A stretch of 64,000 nucleotides of DNA from MED-G116 sp038147495. GTDB taxonomy: Bacteria; Pseudomonadota; Alphaproteobacteria; Puniceispirillales; Puniceispirillaceae. Made by a program: the position numbers and the translations under genes. The notes under the pieces were generated by a model that made no database searches, was not told the origin of the DNA, and saw nothing but the letters and a program-made list of their open reading frames with translations. The stretch spans positions 33,106 to 97,105 of the forward strand of contig JAYQTT010000007.1 in the NCBI GenBank assembly GCA_038147495.1, given 5' to 3'. Position 1 is the first letter of the stretch. The number at the start of each line of letters is the position of its first letter. Below, piece by piece: positions 9,600 to 18,551 of this stretch.

Positions 9600-10474
9600 C
9601 GAATCATCCGTCTGCTGAAGAGATTGAGCGAAGCAACGACAGGATTAACGCTCTTCCGGGATTGCGGAGCCTTGTCGATGCACTTGATATGCGGGCACGG
9701 AAGTCGCTTGGCCAGAATTTTCTGTTTGACCTTAATCTGACGAGACGCATCGCCAGAGCGGGGACACCGCTGAATGGAACGACCATTGAGGTTGGCCCCG
9801 GCCCCGGCGGTCTGACGCGAGCCATTCTGCTCGAGGGCGCGCAAAAGGTAATCGCGATTGAAAAGGACCGGCGTGCGGCAACGGTGCTTGATTCGTTGCT
9901 GGCGGCAGCGGGTGACCGGCTGGAACTTGTCGAGGATGATGCCCTGCGATGCCCGATATGGGAGCTCGGTGACGCGCCACGTCGGATCATCGCAAATCTT
10001 CCATACAACATAGCCACGCAATTGCTCATTGATTGGTTGGCACATGCAGACTCCTTCACGTCAATGACACTGATGTTCCAGCGCGAGGTCGCGCTTCGCA
10101 TCACCGCGCGGCCCGGTGACAGTGAATATGGACGCCTCAGCATCCTTGCCAACTGGAAAGCGGATACAGAAATCCTCTTTGATGTCCCACCATCAGCCTT
10201 TGTTCCTGCACCAAAGGTCACATCATCGGTAGTTCAGGTCAAACCGCTTGCCGAGCCCCGCTTTGAATGTGACCAGACACTTCTTGAAGAGGTCACACGG
10301 CACGCTTTCGGACAACGCCGCAAAATGCTCCGCGCGTCATTGAAACCACTCGGCGGTGAAGAACTTTTGGATGCCGCCGGTGTAAACCCGCAATCCAGAC
10401 CGCAAGACCTTGAGATTGCTGAATTCTGCGCAATGGCGCGTTGTCTTGAGGCCAAGCGGACGCAAAAGGCCTGA
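9596..10474 (+). CDS. rsmA: 16S rRNA (adenine1518-N6/adenine1519-N6)-dimethyltransferase
   Basis: RsmA (KsgA) dimethylates two adjacent adenines near the 3' end of 16S rRNA during small-subunit assembly. The 292 residues carry KSLGQNFLFD at about 37-45, the S-adenosylmethionine site VGPGPGGLT at 66-74, and the catalytic NLPYN at 134-138. It overlaps pdxA by four bases and is the last gene of the lptF operon; gmk converges from the other side 32 bases later. Confidence 0.97.
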   Translation: MTNHPSAEEIERSNDRINALPGLRSLVDALDMRARKSLGQNFLFDLNLTRRIARAGTPLNGTTIEVGPGPGGLTRAILLEGAQKVIAIEKDRRAATVLDSLLAAAGDRLELVEDDALRCPIWELGDAPRRIIANLPYNIATQLLIDWLAHADSFTSMTLMFQREVALRITARPGDSEYGRLSILANWKADTEILFDVPPSAFVPAPKVTSSVVQVKPLAEPRFECDQTLLEEVTRHAFGQRRKMLRASLKPLGGEELLDAAGVNPQSRPQDLEIAEFCAMARCLEAKRTQKA

Positions 10475-10506
10475 CACGCCTGCCAGTTGCCTCATTTGAT
10501 TTGAAG

Positions 10507-11151
10507 TTATTGGCCGTTGCGAAGACGCTTTACAAAATCTGTAAGGCCGACCTGCCGGTCACGGCGTAAACGCTCTGCAGCGAGGATTGCTTTCACCGAA
10601 GCCACAGCCTGATCGATCTCGTGGTTGACGATGATATAGTCATATTCTCGATAATGGCTGATCTCATCAGATGCCTCAGCCATGCGTGCAGCAACCACTT
10701 CAGCCGAATCCTGCGCCCGCGACTTTAGCCTTTTTTCCAGATCACGCGTCGATGGCGGCAGAATAAACACCGATACCAGATCCTCGCGCTTGGCATCGGC
10801 GACCTGTTGTGTGCCTTGCCAATCTATATCAAACAAAACATCACGGCCCATTGCCAGCGCGTCCATGACAGGTGCCTTTGGCGTGCCGTAGTAATTACTG
10901 AAAACCTTGGCATATTCCAAAAAATCACGATTGTTGATCATGATATGGAAACTGTCCTTGTCGACAAAATAATAGTCACGGCCTTCGACCTCTCCCGGGC
11001 GGCGCTTTCGCGTTGTCGCAGAAATCGACATCTCAATATTGTCGTCTTCATCCAGCAGACGGCGTGCGATGGATGTCTTTCCGGCCCCAGACGGCGATGA
11101 CAGCACCAACATCAGCCCCCGTCGCCCAATCACCTTGTCTGATTCACTCAT
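10507..11151 (-). CDS. gmk: Guanylate kinase
   Basis: Gmk phosphorylates GMP to GDP. The 214-residue protein has the P-loop SSPSGAGKTS at 19-28, the GMP-binding TTRKRRPGEVEGRDYYFV stretch and the DWQGTQQV segment. It is the last gene of the minus-strand series fabG-acpP-fabF-mltG-gmk, starting 33 bases after mltG. Length and motifs are normal. Confidence 0.97.
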   Translation of the reverse strand: MSESDKVIGRRGLMLVLSSPSGAGKTSIARRLLDEDDNIEMSISATTRKRRPGEVEGRDYYFVDKDSFHIMINNRDFLEYAKVFSNYYGTPKAPVMDALAMGRDVLFDIDWQGTQQVADAKREDLVSVFILPPSTRDLEKRLKSRAQDSAEVVAARMAEASDEISHYREYDYIIVNHEIDQAVASVKAILAAERLRRDRQVGLTDFVKRLRNGQ

Positions 11152-11184
11152 GATTTTGCCTGTCCTCTGACCAAAATGGGTTCA

Positions 11185-12174
11185 TCATTGCGCGGCTTCA
11201 GCCTGCCGTTTGCGGAATAGTCTGACATTCTTGTTGTGGGCGTCCAGTGTTTTTGCAAACAACAGACCGCCCTCACCATCAGATACAAAATACAAGTTTT
11301 TGGTTTTTGCCGGCTGTAAGACCGCCTGAATTGCCTCACGGCTGGGATTGCAAATGGCTGTCTTTGGCAATCCTTTGATTACATAGGTGTTCCAGTCCGT
11401 GCGCCGTTTCAAATCAGCCTTGCTGATGACTTTGTCCGGATCAACATTCAGCCCATAGAGAACCGTTGGGTCGGATTGCAGGCGCATCCCCCTTTTAAGC
11501 CTATTGATGAACACACCGGCCACTTCCCGCCTCTCTTCGCTTTTACCGGTCTCCAGCTCAACGATGGATGCCAGAATAAGGGCATCACGCGGCGATGTAA
11601 GAGGCAGGTCTGGTTGCCGGTTTATCCATGCTTCCAGAAGCTCAATTTCGCGCTTTTCCAGCATCCTGTCCAAGAGTGCCTGACGCTGCGCCCCATGCGT
11701 AAAGAAATATGTTTCCGGCAGCACATAGCCCTCTTCGGGCTGTGATGTTATCTCGCCTTTCAACATGGGCAACGCCATAAGAAGGCCAACCGCATCCTCT
11801 ACCCGCGTACCTTCTATGATGGTCAGCCGGCGCTGGTAACTGCGGCCTTCGTCCATTATGGCGAGAATCTCACCAAGGCTCGCCCTTGCCGGAATCAGAT
11901 ACTCTCCAGCCTTCGGGACATAGCTGTCACCAACAAACAATCGGGCCATATCATAGTAATAGAGATGCGTTATCAGACCGGCACGCTTCATCTCCCAGCG
12001 GATAGTCGCATGACCGTCACCCGGCTCAATGACCAGAAAGCTATCGGCATCATGGGGACCGGAGGCCTGCATGACATGGCGTTGCACGCTCCACAGAACA
12101 ATTGTCGCCAATATTGCAAACAGGGCAACCGCCGCCACCGCCCGGCCCAAAACCCGGACGGTACGGATGGCCAT
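11185..12174 (-). CDS. mltG: Endolytic murein transglycosylase MltG (YceG)
   Basis: MltG cuts nascent glycan strands at the inner membrane and so sets strand length. The 329-residue protein has an N-terminal membrane anchor (about 11-30), then the YceG domain with LPETYFF at 152-158 and the catalytic Glu in SIVELETG (about E206). DPTVLYG and GLPKTAICNPS follow, as in the family. Its start directly abuts the fabF stop. The fabF-mltG pairing is common in Alphaproteobacteria. Confidence 0.95.
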   Translation of the reverse strand: MAIRTVRVLGRAVAAVALFAILATIVLWSVQRHVMQASGPHDADSFLVIEPGDGHATIRWEMKRAGLITHLYYYDMARLFVGDSYVPKAGEYLIPARASLGEILAIMDEGRSYQRRLTIIEGTRVEDAVGLLMALPMLKGEITSQPEEGYVLPETYFFTHGAQRQALLDRMLEKREIELLEAWINRQPDLPLTSPRDALILASIVELETGKSEERREVAGVFINRLKRGMRLQSDPTVLYGLNVDPDKVISKADLKRRTDWNTYVIKGLPKTAICNPSREAIQAVLQPAKTKNLYFVSDGEGGLLFAKTLDAHNKNVRLFRKRQAEAAQ

Positions 12175-13437
12175 TTAGGCCACCTGGCCGACAATCAACG
12201 AGGCGTTGGTGCCACCGAAACCAAAAGAATTCGACATGGCGTTGCGTACCTCTCGGTTGCGCGACTTCAAAGGCACCAAATCAAGCCCAGCGACAGAATC
12301 TTCGGGGTCATTCAAGTTGAGTGTCGGAGGCAAATCGCCTGTTTCCACAGCCTTGATCGAATAGATCGCCTCAATTGCGCCTGCCGCACCCAACAGATGT
12401 CCGGTTGCACTTTTCGTAGAGGACATGGACACGTTCTTCGCCGCATCGCCAAGCAACCGCGACACTGCGCCCGCCTCAATAACGTCTCCAAGCGGCGTAG
12501 ATGTGCCGTGGGCATTGACATAGTCAATCTGGTCAGCAGACAGACCAGCCCGCTTCAGCGCGGCCTGCATGGCGCGGAAACCACCATCTCCATCTTCGGC
12601 GGGTGCCGTAATGTGATGCGCATCACCAGACATGCCATAGCCTTTGACCTCAGCATATATTTTCGCACCACGCGCTTTTGCATGCTCAAGTTCCTCAAGA
12701 ACCACGATTCCGGCGCCCTCACCCATAACAAAGCCGTCACGCCCCTTGTCCCACGGGCGCGACGCAATCTCTGGCGTGTCGTTATAACCTGTCGAAAGTG
12801 CTCGTGCTGCAGCAAAACCTGCCATACCGATACGGCATACAGCGGCTTCTGCGCCGCCAGCCACCATCACGTCAGCGTCATCAAGTGCCACCATCCGCGC
12901 GGCATCACCAATCGCATGCGAGCCGGTTGAGCATGCGGTCACAACGGAATGATTGGGGCCACGGAAACCATATTTGATCGATACATGACCAGAGATCAGA
13001 TTGATCAATGCCGAAGGGATAAAGAAAGGGCTGATCCGGCGCGGTCCGCGCTCATTCATCAGCTGATCCGTCTGTACGATTGTGTCAAGCCCGCCAATAC
13101 CCGAACCGATCATCACACCGGTACGATTCTGGCCTTCGACATCTTCGGGCTTCCAGCCGGAATTTTCAACGGCTTGAATGGCCGCGGCAAGACCAAGCTG
13201 AATGAATCGGTCCTGTTTACGCTGTTCACGCGGCTCAATGAAATCATCAAGATTGAGACCGCCCTCTACGTCAGGGCCAGGCACCTGACCTGCAATCTGA
13301 CAAGCGATATCACTGACGTCAAAATTCTCAATTCGCGAGATACCACTCGCCCCACTGATGATTTTCGACCAGTTATGATCCACACCCACCCCAAGTGGAG
13401 TGACCATTCCCATCCCGGTAACTACAACGCGGCGCAC
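12175..13437 (-). CDS. fabF: 3-oxoacyl-ACP synthase II
   Basis: FabF condenses malonyl-ACP with acyl-ACP in fatty-acid elongation. The 420-residue product begins at a GTG (13437) that has a GGAGG box 7 bases upstream and leads directly into RRVVVTGMGMVTPLG, the usual N-terminus; a TTG at 13473 would add twelve non-conserved residues. The catalytic triad is visible as Cys169 in TACSTGSHA, His in NAHGTSTPLGD and His in GHLLGAAGA. It lies between acpP and mltG on the same strand. Confidence 0.96.
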   Translation of the reverse strand: MRRVVVTGMGMVTPLGVGVDHNWSKIISGASGISRIENFDVSDIACQIAGQVPGPDVEGGLNLDDFIEPREQRKQDRFIQLGLAAAIQAVENSGWKPEDVEGQNRTGVMIGSGIGGLDTIVQTDQLMNERGPRRISPFFIPSALINLISGHVSIKYGFRGPNHSVVTACSTGSHAIGDAARMVALDDADVMVAGGAEAAVCRIGMAGFAAARALSTGYNDTPEIASRPWDKGRDGFVMGEGAGIVVLEELEHAKARGAKIYAEVKGYGMSGDAHHITAPAEDGDGGFRAMQAALKRAGLSADQIDYVNAHGTSTPLGDVIEAGAVSRLLGDAAKNVSMSSTKSATGHLLGAAGAIEAIYSIKAVETGDLPPTLNLNDPEDSVAGLDLVPLKSRNREVRNAMSNSFGFGGTNASLIVGQVA

Positions 13438-13534
13438 AGCAGACCTCCGAACAGCTTTCGTTACAAAAGACAAACGGCCTCTTGGTTCGTGAAAATTCTA
13501 CACGAAAAAGAGGCCGAATTATAATTTAAACGAG

Positions 13535-13771
13535 CTAAGCAGCGTTCTTTTCGAGGAAAGATACAGCATCTTTCACAGTCAGAATGCTCTCGGCAGCATC
13601 GTCTGGAATTTCAACGCCGAATTCTTCTTCAAACGCCATCACCAGTTCAACCGTATCAAGGCTGTCGGCACCAAGATCGTCGATGAAGCTTGCGCCCTCA
13701 ACAACCTTGTCAGCGTCAACGCCGAGATGTTCTACCACGATGTTCTTTACACGATCTGCAATATCGCTCAT
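13535..13771 (-). CDS. acpP: Acyl carrier protein
   Basis: The 78-residue acidic protein carries fatty-acyl chains on a phosphopantetheine arm attached to Ser37 in GADSLDTVE. Length, charge and motif are canonical. It lies between fabG and fabF, the conserved order for fatty-acid synthesis genes. Confidence 0.98.
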   Translation of the reverse strand: MSDIADRVKNIVVEHLGVDADKVVEGASFIDDLGADSLDTVELVMAFEEEFGVEIPDDAAESILTVKDAVSFLEKNAA

Positions 13772-13906
13772 TTAGGCCCCCTATTGAGAAGGTTAGAGTT
13801 GCCCCCGCTCGCGAGGGAATTAAGAATTTGCGCGGCAATAACATAGTTTGACGCCCAATGCCACCCTGAATGATGACTTGTGAGGCAGTTTTCACCAAGC
13901 AAAAAA

Positions 13907-14644
13907 CTATAGCATGGCCATGCCACCATTTACATGGATGGTTGCCCCTGTGACATAGGCCGCTTCATCGCTGGCAAGATAGGTTACAGCTGCGGCAATT
14001 TCACCCACCTGTCCCAACCGGCCTGCCGGTACCCGGCCAAGCAATGTGTCTTTTTGCGCGTCTGACAATGCATCTGTCATTGGCGTCTCGATAAAGCCAG
14101 GGGCGACAATATTTACTGTGACACCACGGCTGGCGACCTCTTGGGCAAGTGATTTGCTGTACCCGATCATGCCAGCCTTTGATGCAGCGTAATTGGTCTG
14201 TCCGGGGTTGCCCGTGACGCCAACAATCGACGAGATTGAGATGATCCGGCCATGACGCGCTTTCATCATATTGCGTAATGCCGCCCGACACAAAATCATG
14301 CTGGCGGTCAGATTGACCTCAAGCACCTGATCCCACTCTTCGTCCTTCATCCGCATCGCCAGATTATCCCGGGTGATACCGGCATTATTGACCAGAATCG
14401 ACACCGGACCGGCTTTTTCAGCGGCAGCGTCAATGACACCAGCAACCGCCTCGCGGTCTCCCAAATTGGCCGTGACAACATGACTGCGGTCACCAAGCTC
14501 AGCGCTCAATGCCTCCAGCTTTTCAGCGCGCGTGCCATGCAACACCACCGTTGCCCCCTGCCCGTGCAACGATTTTGCAACGGCTTCGCCGATACCGCCG
14601 CTGGCACCCGTGACAAGGGCTGTCTTTCCCGACAAATCAAACAT
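13907..14644 (-). CDS. fabG: 3-oxoacyl-ACP reductase
   Basis: FabG reduces 3-oxoacyl-ACP with NADPH in fatty-acid elongation. The ATG at 14644 is chosen because an AAAGGAG box lies 6 bases before it and because MFDLSGKTALVTGASGGIG matches the family start; an upstream ATG at 14674 adds ten poorly conserved residues. The 245-residue protein has the TGASGGIGEA cofactor loop, NNAGIT, and the Ser-Tyr-Lys catalytic set in SISSIVG and YAASKAG. It heads the fab operon. Confidence 0.97.
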   Translation of the reverse strand: MFDLSGKTALVTGASGGIGEAVAKSLHGQGATVVLHGTRAEKLEALSAELGDRSHVVTANLGDREAVAGVIDAAAEKAGPVSILVNNAGITRDNLAMRMKDEEWDQVLEVNLTASMILCRAALRNMMKARHGRIISISSIVGVTGNPGQTNYAASKAGMIGYSKSLAQEVASRGVTVNIVAPGFIETPMTDALSDAQKDTLLGRVPAGRLGQVGEIAAAVTYLASDEAAYVTGATIHVNGGMAML

Positions 14645-14767
14645 GATGACTCCTTTGGTGGTGGTGTGGCGCAATGATGCTTCAAACGCCTGTAACGTGG
14701 GTAAAACGACTAGCTAAAATTTAGAGCAAAGCGCCACATCATAGCAAGTGGCTGTATCGGCAGTATG

Positions 14768-15562
14768 TCAGAAGGTGACGCCATTGTTGCGCATCTCAAG
14801 AAGGCTTTGTTCGATCAAAGACAGGCTAACGGCAAAATTAACACCAGCGTCTATGTCTGCTTCCTTGGTGAAAATGGCGCTTACCATCCCCACCAACGCA
14901 CCATCTGCACGCACAAGCGCACCACCAGATGCGCCCGGGTTGATCGCCGCGTCTGTCTGGATAAAATCCTCTATCTCATTAAAACCAATGTTTTGACGGG
15001 CGGTTGCGGATGTCACACCACAAGTAAGAGACACCCCCAGCCCAAAGGCATTGACCAATGCACACACATGTTCACCGACCACTGGTGCACTGTCGGCAAG
15101 CGTGATTGGTGACAGGCTTGCTTTCACGCGAAGCACTGCTATGTCGCGGCGTATATCAAGCCCGTGCAGTTCTGCGTCATGGCGTGCGCCATCCGGCAAT
15201 ATGATTTCTATTCGTTCGGCCTTTGCCACCACATGCGCCGCAGTCAGGATGTAACTGCCAGCTGAAGAGCCAATCGGATAAACAATCCCGCTGCCTTCAG
15301 GTGCGACGCCGTTGGGTGCGCCAAACCCGGGGCGGGCATAACCCGGCCATGTCGGCGCCACCACCAGAACTGATTTATGGGAGGCGGACCATGTCATCGG
15401 GCCATGATCGGCCCTTGCGCTTTCTGTGTATGGGCCTGAACCGGCAAACAAGACAAAACACATGATGGCAAGGCACCGCCATAATCGTGCGATTAAAGGC
15501 ACCTTCGCTGTGAGACAGCCATGATAGCATTTTGTGCTTTGATGTGACGCGCGGGTTGGCAT
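14768..15562 (-). CDS. Trypsin-like (HtrA-type) periplasmic serine protease without PDZ domain
   Basis: A chymotrypsin-fold protease of about 264 residues. His in LTAAHVV, Asp in RRDIAVLRV and Ser in NPGASGGALV form the catalytic triad. The segment IQTDAAINPGASGG is HtrA-like, but the usual Asn before the Ser-Gly-Gly is Ala. A hydrophobic stretch near residues 29-43 is a likely signal peptide or anchor; a GTG at 15502 (MPLIARLWRC) would give a more compact signal sequence than the ATG at 15562. No PDZ domain follows, unlike DegP. It lies at the distal end of the formate dehydrogenase series, after a 40-aa membrane peptide, but whether it belongs to that operon is not certain. Confidence 0.8.
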   Translation of the reverse strand: MPTRASHQSTKCYHGCLTAKVPLIARLWRCLAIMCFVLFAGSGPYTESARADHGPMTWSASHKSVLVVAPTWPGYARPGFGAPNGVAPEGSGIVYPIGSSAGSYILTAAHVVAKAERIEIILPDGARHDAELHGLDIRRDIAVLRVKASLSPITLADSAPVVGEHVCALVNAFGLGVSLTCGVTSATARQNIGFNEIEDFIQTDAAINPGASGGALVRADGALVGMVSAIFTKEADIDAGVNFAVSLSLIEQSLLEMRNNGVTF

Positions 15563-15589
15563 TAACGCCGACAGAATGGCTTATGCCAG

Positions 15590-15712
15590 CTACAGGCGGA
15601 CGTTAGCCCCACTGTACACAGACGCCGAGTCCATGCCAGTGCTGACCAGCACATAATATGCAACAATAGCAATCACCACGGCCACAGAGCCGCTGATAAA
15701 TACCATTTTCAT
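15590..15712 (-). CDS. 40-residue single-span membrane peptide
   Basis: A small ORF with a GGGAG box 12 bases before its ATG. The product begins MKMVFISGSVAVVIAIVAYY, giving one membrane helix at about 3-24, and ends with a polar tail STGMDSASVYSGANVRL on the other side. I do not recognise a named family. It lies between the WD40-cytochrome c gene and the protease on the same strand, which suggests a small accessory subunit of the membrane-bound formate dehydrogenase chain. That role is inference from position only. Confidence 0.6.
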   Translation of the reverse strand: MKMVFISGSVAVVIAIVAYYVLVSTGMDSASVYSGANVRL

Positions 15713-15766
15713 CGTGCAAACACTCCCTTATCTATCCAATATCGGTATCATGGGTTTCATAAGATA

Positions 15767-17128
15767 TCAATCTAATGCACCCGTGGCTGATTTAAGAAAC
15801 ATCACCAAATCACGCCGGTCCTGCGGATCTTTCATGCGCTGGATGGGCATTTTTGTCCCTGGGGTTACGACATCAGGCCCCTCATCAAAGAGCTGGCTGA
15901 TCGTTGTCTCATCCCATACGATTTGCGAGTCCAGCAAGGCCTTCGAATATGGATAGCCTTCAAGGGTGCCAGCCTGCCGCCCGAAAACCCCATAAAGCGT
16001 TGGCCCGGCACGTCGTTTTCCATCCGGCTCAAGCGTATGGCAAACACTGCATTTGCGGGCAAATTGCCGTTCGCCATTGCTCATCGCAACTGTCGGATGA
16101 AAGCGCCTCGGTTTGCCGGGCGTGTCCAGAATTTCCGGCGGAAATTCAAAGATGGCCCATTGCGTTATATGATCATCAAGGCTGCCAATCATCAAGGATT
16201 CGCCTCTTGGCATGACCAGCATGCTCCAGACCGGGCCATTCGCCGCCCGAAAATCACGAAGCACGCTCCAGTCACGGGTGTCAGCAAGCATCACCCTGCC
16301 TTTTGCCGTGCCGAAACCAATCATGTTGTCTCGGCTGTTGTAATGAACAGTCAACACCGGCGCGCGTTCATCGCCAAAGCGAAGAAGCTCTCTTTGATCA
16401 GACAGCCGCAACACATACATACCGCCATCGGTGCCGCCATAAGCGAGCATGTCGCGCGACTCGTCAATTTCAAACACGGTCACACCCCAACCATTGCGAA
16501 CAAGTGATCGCAAATACTCGCCATTCGACAATCGCCATAGTCTGATGTCGCCGTCATAGCCAGCGCTGTAAATATGCGTCAGGTCGTCAGAAAACCTCAC
16601 CATATTGACCGGGCCATCATGTCCGGTGATGAATTTGTCGATTTGCCCGTTACCAGCCTTATCGAGCTGCCAGACGCCGATAGACCCGTCCCAGCTTGCC
16701 GATGCAAGCATACTGCCATCGGTCGCGTAGGAAAGACCGACAACCTTGCCTTTATGGCCGGACAGTATGTGTGGCTCTGCCGAATCCGGGTCTGCCAGAA
16801 CCTCTGCCATATCCCATAACAGAATAAGACCATCATCGCCCGCGGTTGCGAGCTGTGAGCCATCAGGTGAGAAAGCCGCCACATTGACGGCCGCTTCATG
16901 CCCATAAAGGGTGGATTTTGCCGCAATGCTGTTGGTCGTCCACACAACCACCGTGTAATCAAAGCTGGCGCTGACCATCCATTGGCGATCAGGCGATATT
17001 GCCAAGCCCTTCACCGGGCCACCATGCGCGGTGAAGGTTTCAAAGGCAATTGCGGGATGTGTGCCCAGCTTTATGAGGCCACCACAAAGAGCGGCCACAC
17101 AAAAACAGAAACGGATGAACCACAGCAT
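15767..17128 (-). CDS. WD40 beta-propeller fused to a class I cytochrome c
   Basis: A 453-residue exported protein. After a signal peptide ending near AIAFET, about seven WD40-type repeats fill residues 30-340, with recurrent DGSxLAxAxxDGxIxLW-like blades. A monohaem cytochrome c domain follows: haem-binding CSVCH near residue 360 and the distal Met in GTKMPI near 425. The first codons read GTG-ATG; the ATG at 17128 is used. It lies 35 bases after the cytochrome b subunit gene of formate dehydrogenase, so it may take electrons from that complex or scaffold it in the periplasm. The domains are clear; the role is inferred from position. Confidence 0.88.
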   Translation of the reverse strand: MLWFIRFCFCVAALCGGLIKLGTHPAIAFETFTAHGGPVKGLAISPDRQWMVSASFDYTVVVWTTNSIAAKSTLYGHEAAVNVAAFSPDGSQLATAGDDGLILLWDMAEVLADPDSAEPHILSGHKGKVVGLSYATDGSMLASASWDGSIGVWQLDKAGNGQIDKFITGHDGPVNMVRFSDDLTHIYSAGYDGDIRLWRLSNGEYLRSLVRNGWGVTVFEIDESRDMLAYGGTDGGMYVLRLSDQRELLRFGDERAPVLTVHYNSRDNMIGFGTAKGRVMLADTRDWSVLRDFRAANGPVWSMLVMPRGESLMIGSLDDHITQWAIFEFPPEILDTPGKPRRFHPTVAMSNGERQFARKCSVCHTLEPDGKRRAGPTLYGVFGRQAGTLEGYPYSKALLDSQIVWDETTISQLFDEGPDVVTPGTKMPIQRMKDPQDRRDLVMFLKSATGALD

Positions 17129-17166
17129 CACAGCACTAAACGCCAGCCTAACACACCCTGCATTGG

Positions 17167-18228
17167 TTATTCCGCAGGACTGGCCGCATCCTTGGCTTTC
17201 TGCTGTTCTTCCTCAACCCACAGATTGTGGTGTTCCTTGGCCCAGTTGAGATCGACCTCACCGGTATGCATCGCATCAATGGCACCTTCCATACCGACCG
17301 AGCCGATATAAATGTGTGCGATAATCATTGAGATCAGAACCAGAGACACAATGCCATGCCACAGCTGATTGAACTGCTGTTCCTGCATCGGCGTCAGATC
17401 GGTTGGCAGGCTAAAGCCAACGCTGTTCAACAGAGTAAATGTGTCAGCAAACATCGTTGTCTGGAATGGGAACATCAGGGCGATGCCCGACATGCTGACT
17501 GACAGACCACCGATCATTGTAACCCAAAAGATGATTTTCTGGCCGGCGTTGAACTTCTTTGCTGGCGGATGAACGCCTTTTTTCAGGATGCCGCCGCCCT
17601 GACGCAGCCATTCAAGATCAATCTTGGACGGAATATTGTGCCGCACCCAAAGCAAGAATGACAGGCCAAGACCAAGCATGAAAGCAAAAGCGAGGTAGTT
17701 ATGTGCGTATTTGCCACCAGCTGTAAGCGCCGAGAACGCCTCCGGACCGATTAGGGGCAACAGCACATAACGGCCATAGAGCATGTTAAGCCCGGTGAGA
17801 CCAAGCACAACAAAGGAGCCTGCCATCAACCAATGGGCAAAGCGGTCAATTGAGCCAAATCTGAGAATGGTTTTGCCAGCCGGACCCTTTTCAATCCTGA
17901 TTTTGCCGCGAACCATGTAGAACATGACCAAAACAAACAGGATGATGAACATCAGAAACGCACCGATATTTGACACCGGACCGTTACGCAGGGCACGCCA
18001 ATTGTCGCCCTCAGACTGGATCATCACAGCGCTCAATTCGTTTTTCATCGAAACTGAGCCGGCGTTGCCTGTTCGAACAAAGCGCCACAGATCGGTGTCA
18101 GACTTGATGCCCAGCGACTGCCCGGGCACTTCGCCCTGCTGTTGCGCATTGGCGACTGTCGACAATGTCATCATGCCACCGAATAGGGTGCATAGAAGGG
18201 CAAAAACGGTGAATATTCTGCTAATCAT
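17167..18228 (-). CDS. fdoI: Formate dehydrogenase gamma subunit (cytochrome b556)
   Basis: Membrane subunit that anchors the enzyme and passes electrons to the quinone pool. The 353 residues show a signal-like first helix ending at ANAQQQ, an extended periplasmic segment, then four helices of the FdnI/FdoI cytochrome b fold with haem-ligand candidate His in DRFAHWLMAGSF, GKYAHNYLAF and LWHGIVSLVL. The extra N-terminal signal and the C-terminal KEHHNLWVEEEQ are typical of the longer alphaproteobacterial form. A GGGAGG box precedes the ATG. It lies between the small lipoprotein and the WD40-cytochrome c gene. Confidence 0.93.
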   Translation of the reverse strand: MISRIFTVFALLCTLFGGMMTLSTVANAQQQGEVPGQSLGIKSDTDLWRFVRTGNAGSVSMKNELSAVMIQSEGDNWRALRNGPVSNIGAFLMFIILFVLVMFYMVRGKIRIEKGPAGKTILRFGSIDRFAHWLMAGSFVVLGLTGLNMLYGRYVLLPLIGPEAFSALTAGGKYAHNYLAFAFMLGLGLSFLLWVRHNIPSKIDLEWLRQGGGILKKGVHPPAKKFNAGQKIIFWVTMIGGLSVSMSGIALMFPFQTTMFADTFTLLNSVGFSLPTDLTPMQEQQFNQLWHGIVSLVLISMIIAHIYIGSVGMEGAIDAMHTGEVDLNWAKEHHNLWVEEEQQKAKDAASPAE

Positions 18229-18252
18229 CTCGGGCCTCCCTAAAATAATGGC

Positions 18253-18453
18253 CTAGTAACCGCTTTGCAGGCGGGACCTGTTTGCAAGCTCGTTCAGCTG
18301 CTCCGCGCTCAACGCGGTATCAGCTTGTCCAAGATATGTTCCCTTTTCATAGGACAGTAATCGGCCTTGTTCTTCCTCACGGCATGACGATGTGGCAATG
18401 GCCATGATCCCGATAACCGCAAAGGTCACCAATTTCATACATATGTGACGCAC
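18253..18453 (-). CDS. Small lipoprotein in the formate dehydrogenase operon
   Basis: A 66-residue product starting at a GTG with a GGAGG box 8 bases upstream. Residues 1-24 form a lipoprotein signal with lipobox ATSSC; the mature part is about 42 residues and polar (SYEKGTYLGQADTALS). An ATG at 18438 is an alternative start. The open frame extends further upstream to 18588 but without a signal-like sequence. It lies between the Fe-S subunit and cytochrome b genes. I do not recognise a named function; a structural or assembly role in the complex is inference. Confidence 0.7.
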   Translation of the reverse strand: MRHICMKLVTFAVIGIMAIATSSCREEEQGRLLSYEKGTYLGQADTALSAEQLNELANRSRLQSGY

Positions 18454-18551
18454 AATACCGCCCTCCAGTGTTTTTCCAAAAAAGGGAAACTTAAAAAAAT
18501 AAAGAAAGGCGGGCCTCCCAAAACAGAGAGACCCGCTCATTTTTGAATGCG

